From positions 62,001 to 126,000 of the forward strand of contig NZ_FOBV01000009.1 of NCBI RefSeq assembly GCF_900109935.1: a stretch of DNA of 64,000 nt, in the 5' to 3' direction. The position numbers and the translations under genes are program-made. Of this stretch, positions 15,008 through 21,930 are shown in pieces. The notes under the pieces are model-generated. The model was given only the letters and a program-made list of their open reading frames with translations, did not search any database and was not told the DNA's origin. Position 1 is the stretch's first letter, and each line of letters begins with the position of its first letter. This DNA comes from Chryseobacterium taichungense (GTDB lineage Bacteria > Bacteroidota > Bacteroidia > Flavobacteriales > Weeksellaceae).

Positions 15008-15748
15008 ATGGAAGAAAGAAATAAATTAACCCAAAGAGAAGAGCTGAAAACCTATTTTGAAACGGGTAAATATCCTACACAAAGTCAATTTGGTCAATTC
15101 ATAGATAATTATGTCCATCTGAATGAGTTAAATTTTGGACTGGAAATAAAACCAACAGGAGATTATAAAACAAAACATTATCATTTTTACAAAGCTGATA
15201 AGCTCGGAGAAGCGAACAGAGGCCATATCAATATAGAAAGTGTAAAAGACAGTAAGCCGGAGGAAATAGCCCGTTACACACATGTTCTGTCTCGCGATAT
15301 CAGCTACAGATCTCTAAACGTAAAGTTATCAGGCGAATTGGATATTGATAAGCATCAGCCGAAGATCATCATCAAGCGTTACAAGCAAAAGAAAATAATG
15401 AAAAGTGGTTACAGAAAACCATCCGGTTTTTACCAGGAACTTCCCGAAGATGCAAAATCATGGGACAGACAGTCGGAATATCCTGTGAAATCTAATGAAA
15501 TGGTTCTTGATATTAATCCGATCAGCTATTTCAGACCGGGTAAGGACTACAGGGATTTCTATCCCGCCGGTACGATCAACAGACCCGGATCATTCAGATA
15601 TTCTGTTCATCACAGAAAACCATTTTCTCTTATTCAGATGCTTTTGGAAATTGATGTTAACGGAACAAAATTCAGATCGAACCCTGTTAATATAAAGATT
15701 ATTCTTGGAAGGGACGAAAACGATCTGATCAATTATATCATCAATTAA
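15008..15748 (+). CDS. Tail fibre with conserved anchor, type B
   Basis: A 246-residue protein whose N-terminus (REELKTYFETGKYPTQSQF, then GQFIDNYVHLNEL) matches that of the fibre at 13377. The body, from about residue 45, is different and basic, with no signal peptide or enzyme motif. It is the second interchangeable fibre and probably provides an alternative or additional receptor specificity. Copies of the R2 repeat lie on both sides (14632-14900 and 15756-16023), so the fibre sits in a direct-repeat-bounded block. Confidence 0.65.
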   Translation: MEERNKLTQREELKTYFETGKYPTQSQFGQFIDNYVHLNELNFGLEIKPTGDYKTKHYHFYKADKLGEANRGHINIESVKDSKPEEIARYTHVLSRDISYRSLNVKLSGELDIDKHQPKIIIKRYKQKKIMKSGYRKPSGFYQELPEDAKSWDRQSEYPVKSNEMVLDINPISYFRPGKDYRDFYPAGTINRPGSFRYSVHHRKPFSLIQMLLEIDVNGTKFRSNPVNIKIILGRDENDLINYIIN

Positions 15749-15755
15749 AACTAAA

Positions 15756-16023
15756 CCTCAACCGGGTAATATACTCCATCACAGGACCCCTTTTATTCTT
15801 GAAATACTGGAATTTTCTGAGGCTTACTTGTCAGAATCTTATCCAGGATGTGAAATGACAGAAAATCTATAATGGAAATCTGTTGTTTTCTTTCAAAAGT
15901 AAGATTGATTCTTTTAAAAAGTAGGAATTCCGGTAATAGGGAGACTTTCAAAGACAATTGTCACGGCAGTTGGGTAAGACTCTCAAAAGTGAGCTGCTTT
16001 CCGGTTGGGGTTATTTTTAATAA
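15756..16023 (+). repeat. R2 long repeat copy 2
   Basis: It aligns by eye along its whole length with R2 copy 1, with scattered substitutions (for example GGAATTCCGGTAATAGGG against GGAAATCCGGTAATGGGA). Confidence 0.85.
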
Positions 16024-16323
16024 TGCGTTACTATTCAAATTAAATATTAATTCTTAAATAGTTTAAAGCATAAACAACATTCATCAGAAAAAAAACTATA
16101 AAAACGATAACCATGAAAATAACATATTTTATAACCTGTAGTGTATTTTGATTTGTTGCCGTCAATTCGAGTAGATTTTTGAAAAAAATCGTATCGAGAA
16201 ATTTGTTGATTTTGAAGATAAATTTATTCTTGATACATCTTTCAAAAAACGCGCGAACTGAGAAATCCAATACCCAAACTTTGCAAAATGCACAATAGGT
16301 TTTACTTACATTGCTCATATTCA

Positions 16324-16350
16324 TTTGTGCGCTACTTTCCGGTTGAGGTT
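16324..16350 (+). repeat. R2 fragment (3' end only)
   Basis: CTACTTTCCGGTTGAGGTTTA matches the 3' end of R2 copies 1 and 2. No upstream R2 sequence precedes it, so it is a truncated copy. Confidence 0.55.
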
Positions 16351-16409
16351 TAGTAAAATAAACCAGAAAACAGGTGGAAACATCTTAAGATGTAAACAGT
16401 ATGTTTTAA

Positions 16410-16635
16410 AAACTCGGGTAAGATACTCCGAAGCAGGATCCCTTTTACTTTTGAAATATCGGAATTTTTTGATGTCAGACATCAGAATCTCATCCAGCAT
16501 GCAGAATGACAGATCAGCTGATCTTTTATTTTCTTTCAAGAGTCAGATCACTTCTTTAAAAAGTAGGAATTCCGGTGAGAGAAAGACTTTCAAAATAACT
16601 GCTGTGGCAGTTTTGGTAAGACTTTTCCAGATGAG
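16410..16635 (+). repeat. R2 long repeat copy, diverged
   Basis: The order of landmarks is kept (CGGGTAAGATACTCC, CAGGATCCCTTTTACT, CAGAATCTCATCCAG, TTTCTTTCAAGAGTCAG, AGTAGGAATTCCGGTGAG, CAGTTTTGGTAAGACT) but with more differences than between copies 1 and 2. Confidence 0.7.
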
Positions 16636-16767
16636 TGATGTGTGTTATATCAATGCATATTTTCAAAAAAATAAAATCAAAAAGCTTTAACCGCTGAACT
16701 AAAACACAATTTGTCGAGAACTCAGTAAGAATCAATTCTGAATCTAAAAAATAAAAACGAATAACCA

Positions 16768-18084
16768 ATGCAGACAGAAAAAATACAGAAATTATTTACT
16801 CATTTAGAAGACGTTATTATCTGGCGTATAAACAATTCTGCAGAAGACTTTACTATAGGGGCACCTGAATTTAGAACCAATGACCATGAAAACTTTCAAT
16901 TAGGAGACTATATTTCAGGGAAAGAGCTTGCCCATCAGGAAGTCATTGTTCTTTTAATGGCTTTGCTGCCAAGACTGGATCCTGCATTGCTGAAGCGCAT
17001 CTACCTGGAGTTCCCCACCAGTGTGCTGTTTGATTTCTGTTCAGTTAATGAAAACGGCAGGCTCTTTTATCCCACGATTCAGACTGTTCAGTATATTTTG
17101 GGTGGCGAAAGCATTTCAGGACGATTAAAAGCGCTCGACTATTTCAGTTCAGATTCCGTATTGGTTAAAGATGAAATTATTATTTTTTCTGGTTCAGCAC
17201 AGGACCATATAGCGGTAAATAGCCAGATCAATGTTTATCACGAAGCTTTTAACACGATTGTTTTAGGATCAGAATTATTGCCGAAGATGAGTAATGATTT
17301 TCCGGCAGAACAATTACATACCAGCCGCTCGTGGAACGATTTGATACTTCCTGAGAATACACTGCACGAACTTAAAAGTATTGAAGACTGGTACAGCAGC
17401 AGTCATATTTTAATGGAAGAATGGGACATGCAGAAAAAACTTAAGCCCGGTTTCAGAGTTCTTTTTTACGGAGATCCGGGAACAGGAAAAACACTGGCGG
17501 CCAGCCTTCTGGGCAAATACACAAAACGCCCTGTTTTCAGGGTTGATGTTTCTATGCTGGTTTCAAAATACATCGGCGAAACTGAAAAGCAGCTGTCGAA
17601 ATTATTTGACAAAGCAGAAAATAAAAACTGGATCTTATTTTTCGACGAAGCAGATGCCATTTTCGGAAAACGAACCAATGTGAGAGATGCTCATGATAAA
17701 TATGCCAATCAGGAAGTTTCTTATTTGTTACAACGTATAGAAACATTTTCCGGGCTTATTATTCTGGCCTCCAATTTCAAAAATAATATGGATAAAGCCT
17801 TTACGCGACGCTTTCACAGCTGCATACAATTTAATAATCCCAAGCAAGAGGAGCGTCTGCGTATCTGGCAACACAATTTACCCGAACAATTACAGCTTGA
17901 GGGTATTGATTTAGAACAGATTGCCCGACGTTACGAGCTTACCGGATCTAATATCATGAACGTCATACAGGATGTAAGCTTAAAAGCGATCGCATTAAAA
18001 GATCCCGATTACAAAGTAAGTCTGGAGATGCTTTTAGAGAGCATCAGAAAAGAATATATAAAAGAAGACAAAATTTTCTCATAA
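16768..18084 (+). CDS. eCIS-type AAA+ ATPase
   Basis: A 438-residue protein with an N-terminal domain of about 190 residues and a C-terminal AAA+ domain. Walker A is GDPGTGKT (235-242), Walker B is FFDEAD (291-296), sensor 1 is near Asn336 in LASNFKNN and the arginine finger is Arg347/Arg348 in TRRFH. A single AAA+ with this fold and an extra N-terminal domain is a hallmark of extracellular contractile injection systems (Afp15/PVC15 type), where it is needed for particle assembly or cargo handling. Ordinary tailed phages and R-pyocins usually lack it. It lies between the fibre genes and the lysis genes and strongly supports an eCIS-like particle. Confidence 0.85.
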   Translation: MQTEKIQKLFTHLEDVIIWRINNSAEDFTIGAPEFRTNDHENFQLGDYISGKELAHQEVIVLLMALLPRLDPALLKRIYLEFPTSVLFDFCSVNENGRLFYPTIQTVQYILGGESISGRLKALDYFSSDSVLVKDEIIIFSGSAQDHIAVNSQINVYHEAFNTIVLGSELLPKMSNDFPAEQLHTSRSWNDLILPENTLHELKSIEDWYSSSHILMEEWDMQKKLKPGFRVLFYGDPGTGKTLAASLLGKYTKRPVFRVDVSMLVSKYIGETEKQLSKLFDKAENKNWILFFDEADAIFGKRTNVRDAHDKYANQEVSYLLQRIETFSGLIILASNFKNNMDKAFTRRFHSCIQFNNPKQEERLRIWQHNLPEQLQLEGIDLEQIARRYELTGSNIMNVIQDVSLKAIALKDPDYKVSLEMLLESIRKEYIKEDKIFS

Positions 18085-18476
18085 AAAATTACATGATAAA
18101 AAGAATGGATTCCATTGTTTTTAAAAGTGCTGTAAGTTGTTGAAATGTAATAAATTGTACTTGATCGCCTCTTCTGACTGGTTGATCGGCTCTTCTAAAC
18201 GGTTGATCGGCTCTTCTAAACGGTTGATTGGCTATTCGGAACACTTGATTGCTTTATCGAAATGCTTGATCCCCTGTTCTAAGTACTTGAAGGCTTCAAC
18301 AAAAGGGTTGATCGTCTCAACTGAAGGCCTGAATGCTGTTTCCAACAAACTGATGTCAGTAAAGAAAAAATAAATCAGGTTTTTAAACCGAAACAATATT
18401 TCAAAGAAACTCTTTAAAAGATTAAAAAAGTTAAGACTAAAGATTTTCATCCATTTAATCATTAAAACTAAAGCTC
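18085..18476. other. Interval between AAA+ and spanin genes
   Basis: About 390 bases. It contains the 21-bp coding repeat described at 18137-18373 and then a plain A-rich leader before the u-spanin gene. Nothing else was seen. Confidence 0.5.
18137..18373 (+). CDS. Heptad-repeat micro-protein (78 aa, tentative)
   Basis: From a TTG at 18137 a 78-codon frame consists of about ten 7-residue units of the form x-L-I-x-x-S-K (WLIGSSK, RLIGSSK, RLIGYSE, HLIALSK, CLIPCSK and so on), encoded by a 21-bp repeat. The leucine is kept in every unit even where the codon changes from TTG to CTG, and Ser/Thr is kept through TCT, TCG, TCC, ACA and ACT. That points to selection on protein sequence. Strict heptads suggest a coiled coil. 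There is no ATG start, and function is unknown. It could also be a decayed piece of a trimeric fibre shaft. Confidence 0.35.
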   Translation: MLKCNKLYLIASSDWLIGSSKRLIGSSKRLIGYSEHLIALSKCLIPCSKYLKASTKGLIVSTEGLNAVSNKLMSVKKK

Positions 18477-19049
18477 ATGAAAGCAAAAATTCTGCTACTG
18501 ATCATATTCAGTGGTCTTATATTAGGCTGCTGCCGAAGCAAACAGAAAATTACCACCGTTTCCAAAGAACATCAACAGGAAACTGAAAAAGTGAAAGCCG
18601 ATTCCTTGAGCTTAAACAGCATAGAATCTGTTCAAAATGTATCTGCCGATATTTCATCTGCAGAAAAGAAAAATGAAATATCCGGAGATCTGTTGATTAC
18701 AGGAAAAGCTGATATTTCCAATCCCTTTGTTTTTCACAATATAGTTGGAAAAGATACGGTTCAAAGTATTTCTATTATGGGAGCTGCGGATTATTCAATC
18801 AGTAATCATTATGTAAAATCATCAAACCATAAAACCGAAAACAGAAAAGAAGAATTTAAAGATCATTTTCAGGATGTCACTCAAAATGCGGTTTCAAAAG
18901 AAATTAAGAAAGAAAAGACTTCGGTAGTTTCAGAAGAAACGGAAAAAATAAAAGTGACCGGCTTTCAAATCGCAACCTGGATTTTCATGACCATTTTGGG
19001 AATTACTGTAATACTCATGTTTTTCGCCTATAAATATTTTAAGAAATGA
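18477..19049 (+). CDS. u-spanin-like lipoprotein with C-terminal membrane anchor
   Basis: A 190-residue protein with an N-terminal lipoprotein signal (LLLIIFSGLILGCCRS, Cys at about 18) and a C-terminal transmembrane helix (about 163-185, IATWIFMTILGITVILMFF) ending in a short basic tail. An outer-membrane lipid at one end and an inner-membrane helix at the other, joined by a polar periplasmic stretch, is the defining layout of unimolecular spanins, which fuse the two membranes in the last step of lysis. The stop overlaps the start of the lysozyme gene by 4 bases. Together with the holin this completes a Gram-negative lysis set. Family matching was not possible; the call rests on topology and position. 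Confidence 0.6.
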   Translation: MKAKILLLIIFSGLILGCCRSKQKITTVSKEHQQETEKVKADSLSLNSIESVQNVSADISSAEKKNEISGDLLITGKADISNPFVFHNIVGKDTVQSISIMGAADYSISNHYVKSSNHKTENRKEEFKDHFQDVTQNAVSKEIKKEKTSVVSEETEKIKVTGFQIATWIFMTILGITVILMFFAYKYFKK

Positions 19050-19486
19050 AAACGTCACAAAAAGGGATACAGTTTATCTTATTATTTGAAGGTTTCAACT
19101 CCAAACCTTATTTGGATTCCGCAGGCATTCCGACCATTGGCTATGGAAATACCTATTATCCCGGTGGAAAGAAAGTAACAATGAACGATTCTGCCATCAG
19201 CAGAGAAAGAGGAGTTGAATTATTTTCATCCGTTTTGCCAACTTACGAGAAGATCGTTAACAATAAAATCAAAGTTGCCCTTACACAGAATCAGTTTGAT
19301 GCGCTGGTGTCGCATACTTACAATACGGGAGGCTCTGATACTTTATTTTCTTTGATTAACAAGAAAGCAGATTCAGGTGCTATCAGAAAATGGTTCACAG
19401 AAAAATATATTACTGCCGGCGGTAAAGTTCTGAACGGATTAATAAGACGCCGAAAAGCAGAAGCCGATTTGTTTTTCTCGAAATAA
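19046..19486 (+). CDS. GH24 endolysin (T4-lysozyme-like)
   Basis: A 146-residue muramidase that cuts the glycan backbone of peptidoglycan. The catalytic triad of the GH24 family is visible: Glu15 in LFEGF, Asp24 in PYLDSAG and Thr30 in IPTIGYGNT, with the spacing of phage lysozymes. The helical C-terminal lobe has the usual NQFDALVSHTYNTG motif. There is no signal peptide, so it needs the holin for export. It overlaps the u-spanin stop (ATGA). Roughly 145 residues is the usual size. Confidence 0.92.
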   Translation: MKTSQKGIQFILLFEGFNSKPYLDSAGIPTIGYGNTYYPGGKKVTMNDSAISRERGVELFSSVLPTYEKIVNNKIKVALTQNQFDALVSHTYNTGGSDTLFSLINKKADSGAIRKWFTEKYITAGGKVLNGLIRRRKAEADLFFSK

Positions 19487-19656
19487 GATTTTTCAATCTA
19501 TATCCCGAACATTAATAAACGGAATTTAAATCAATATTAACTTAAAAAAATAGCTTGACAATGAGAGAAAATTAAACAGATGAAAAAAATAGACAATTAA
19601 TTAATCAAAAAATAAAATTGATAAAATGAAGAACTCAAACCTAATTTCCAATCATC

Positions 19657-20508
19657 ATGGCAGTACCATTAACAACAATATTTAGCTGGTTTGAAAAGGG
19701 TGATACTCCTACACAAGATCAGTTTCAGCAAACCTTTTCTTCATTCCGTCATTTAGAAGAAAAAATTAAAATAGATGAGGTGGCGGGCTTACCTGAAGCT
19801 TTTCAAAAAACGCTGTCCACCGAAACTTTTACAAATCATTTAAATGATGAAAATGCACATAATTCGGTGCTTGCAAAACTCAATGCATCCAATCTTACAC
19901 CTGCCAATATCGATCAGTGGAAAGAAAAATTAAAAATCAATCTGGCGGCTACTATAGACGGGGGTGAGGAACCCGGAAATGTCTATACAAAACAACAGAT
20001 CGGAGAAATTGTGAGTGTGTTCCAGGCAAAGGATGATGAAATGCTTGAACAGATTGAAATTATCAATCAAATGCTGGCCTCTGATGATGTAAATCTGGAT
20101 AAAATTCAGGAAATCGTTGATTATATCAAAGAAAACAGGCAGCAGATAGAACTCATTAAAGATGCTCTTGTCAACGGTAGCTCAGATGATGAAATCAGAC
20201 TTATCGGAAGTTATGCAAACTGGAGTGCAGTCACGCATCAAAATCAGTTTAATGACTTGGTATATGGTAAAATACAACATGTTGAAGAGGAAGTCGCATC
20301 TGAAAAAATCACCTACGAGCAGAGGGTCAGGGGCGACTCTGTCATAAAACACGACCTTAATACATTAAGCTTTGTAATTGATGCCTATGACATCATTACC
20401 ATGTTTACAGTGCCCCTTAAGGTGAGAAGAATTGATACAAATAGCATTGAAGTGCTGTTTGATTCAATACCACCAAATATAATTCAGTTAACCATTAAAA
20501 AAATATAA
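19657..20508 (+). CDS. Tail fibre 1 of the distal fibre operon
   Basis: A 283-residue protein. The N-terminal 40 residues (MAVPLTTIFSWFEKGDTPT, then QDQFQQTFSSFRHLEE) are a variant of the fibre anchor seen at 13377 and 15008 and in the pseudogene at 11094. The middle is helical (EEILNQMLASDD-like stretches, VDYIKENRQQIELIKD), suitable for a trimeric shaft. The last 65 residues, with HDLNT, YDIITMF and VLFDSIPPN, align by eye with the end of the next protein, so the two share a distal tip domain. The stop is 2 bases before the next ATG. No signal peptide is present. Confidence 0.65.
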   Translation: MAVPLTTIFSWFEKGDTPTQDQFQQTFSSFRHLEEKIKIDEVAGLPEAFQKTLSTETFTNHLNDENAHNSVLAKLNASNLTPANIDQWKEKLKINLAATIDGGEEPGNVYTKQQIGEIVSVFQAKDDEMLEQIEIINQMLASDDVNLDKIQEIVDYIKENRQQIELIKDALVNGSSDDEIRLIGSYANWSAVTHQNQFNDLVYGKIQHVEEEVASEKITYEQRVRGDSVIKHDLNTLSFVIDAYDIITMFTVPLKVRRIDTNSIEVLFDSIPPNIIQLTIKKI

Positions 20509-20510
20509 TT

Positions 20511-21929
20511 ATGGATATTAAATATGCTTATTACAGAAGTTCTGTTGGATACAAAATCGAAGGAAAAACAGACAATGAAATTTTAACAGCCGGCGGTGGC
20601 ACAAGATCAATCAGTTCTTTCTGGCATGACGGGAACTTTAATCCTTTGGATTATGTGCCAAAAACACGAACGTTAACCATCAACGGTACAGCTTATGATT
20701 TGTCGGCAAACAGATCATTTACAACGCCTGACACCATTACCCGTTTAAAAGGTGGGGCATCCGGTTCTTTAGTTTCCGGAGATGTTACTCTTGCAGCAGG
20801 TGCTAATATGGCGATCAGCCAATCTGGAAATACGATTACTTTAGCCTCTACAGATACAACATACAGCGCGGGTAACGGTCTTACATTATCTGGAACTACC
20901 TTTTCCTTACCGGTTACGACTTCAGGAAGCGGGAATGTAGTGACAGGGATCGTTCAGAACGCCAACGGAATCACTGTGAATCTGGGTTCTATGCCCACTT
21001 CGTCGGATTTGGCAAATTATGTCCCATTGTCACAAAAAGGTGCTGCAAATGGAGTTGCCGTGCTGGATGCATCCGGACTGGTACCTGCATCTCAGTTACC
21101 TTCGTATGTAGATGATGTTTTGGAAGGATATTACAAATCTGCTGACGGAAAGTTTTACAAAGAGGCATCATATACTAACCTCATCAATGGAGAAACAGGT
21201 AAAATTTATGTATCGCTTGATACCAACAAAACCTACCGATGGACGGGAACAACATTCGTTTATATCACTTCAGGGGCGGTGGATTCCGTTAACGGTCAGA
21301 CCGGCGTGGTGGTTCTCAATAAATCTCATGTTGGCTTAGCTAACGTTGACAACACTGCCGATTCAGCGAAAAGTGTTCTTTCTGCTACAAAATGGACTGC
21401 ATCAAGAACCATTACCCTTTCCGGAGTTACCGCAACGGCACAAACTATTGACGGTTCCGGGAATGTCGCAATTCCTGTTACTGCTGTTCCTGCGACTTTA
21501 TTAACAGGTACCGCAGCAATCAATACAACCGGATCAGCCGCAAAACTGACAACAGCAAGAACAATTTCCGCTACAGGTGATGGAACATGGACGGTTAGCT
21601 TTGACGGTTCAACAAACGTTGCCTCATCATTGACATTGGCTGCAACAGGAGTAGCAGCAGGAACTTACGACCAGGTGACCGTTGATGCCAAAGGTAGAGT
21701 AGTCGCCGGAAATAATCTTGTAAGATCATACACGACTTCAATTTCCGGAACTGCAACAATAGGGCACAATTTAGGTACCAGAAATGTTGAAGTTGCGATG
21801 TATGATACCGTAACTTTTTACAAAATCGATGGTAGAATAAAATTAACCGATCCGAACAAATTAGATATTGAATTTGATTCTAATTTACCAAATCCGGTAT
21901 CAGTCACAGTAACCAGCAAAGATTTGTAA
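20511..21929 (+). CDS. Tail fibre 2 with phage-fibre repeats
   Basis: A 472-residue protein rich in Gly, Thr, Ser and Ala. It contains VNGQTGVVVLNKSHVGLANV, the motif found in many phage tail fibres, and several SGT/GN repeats. The N-terminal 30 residues (MDIKYAYYRSSVGYKIEGK) resemble the start of the following fibre (MSDIKYALYTSSKGFKVVGG). The C-terminal 65 residues (ATIGHNLGTRNVEVAMYD, then IEFDSNLPN) match the tip of the preceding fibre. It sits in a three-gene operon with gaps of 2 and 1 bases. It most likely forms the long shaft or a second receptor-binding fibre. Confidence 0.7.
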   Translation: MDIKYAYYRSSVGYKIEGKTDNEILTAGGGTRSISSFWHDGNFNPLDYVPKTRTLTINGTAYDLSANRSFTTPDTITRLKGGASGSLVSGDVTLAAGANMAISQSGNTITLASTDTTYSAGNGLTLSGTTFSLPVTTSGSGNVVTGIVQNANGITVNLGSMPTSSDLANYVPLSQKGAANGVAVLDASGLVPASQLPSYVDDVLEGYYKSADGKFYKEASYTNLINGETGKIYVSLDTNKTYRWTGTTFVYITSGAVDSVNGQTGVVVLNKSHVGLANVDNTADSAKSVLSATKWTASRTITLSGVTATAQTIDGSGNVAIPVTAVPATLLTGTAAINTTGSAAKLTTARTISATGDGTWTVSFDGSTNVASSLTLAATGVAAGTYDQVTVDAKGRVVAGNNLVRSYTTSISGTATIGHNLGTRNVEVAMYDTVTFYKIDGRIKLTDPNKLDIEFDSNLPNPVSVTVTSKDL

Positions 21930-21930
21930 T

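Larger units (their letters stand above)
15749..16767. other. Non-coding kilobase with three R2 copies
   Basis: About 1 kb between the type B fibre and the AAA+ gene. It has a full R2 copy (15756-16023), an AT-rich segment of about 300 bases (16024-16323), an R2 3'-end fragment (16324-16350) and a diverged R2 copy (16410-16635). ORFs of 61-121 codons can be drawn here, but they are translations of the repeat or low-complexity frames. Confidence 0.55.

Noticed and set aside
16040..16324. 94-codon minus-strand ORF with hydrophobic end
   Set aside because: AT-rich sequence readily gives such frames and no homology or good start was seen; kept only as a low-weight observation.
16325..16690. 121-codon plus-strand ORF
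   Set aside because: Mostly translates the diverged R2 repeat; parallel frames in the other R2 copies are interrupted and show no protein-level conservation.
18137..18373. CRISPR-like or minisatellite reading of the 21-bp repeat
   Set aside because: The repeats are contiguous and keep heptad amino acids, which fits coding better than CRISPR.
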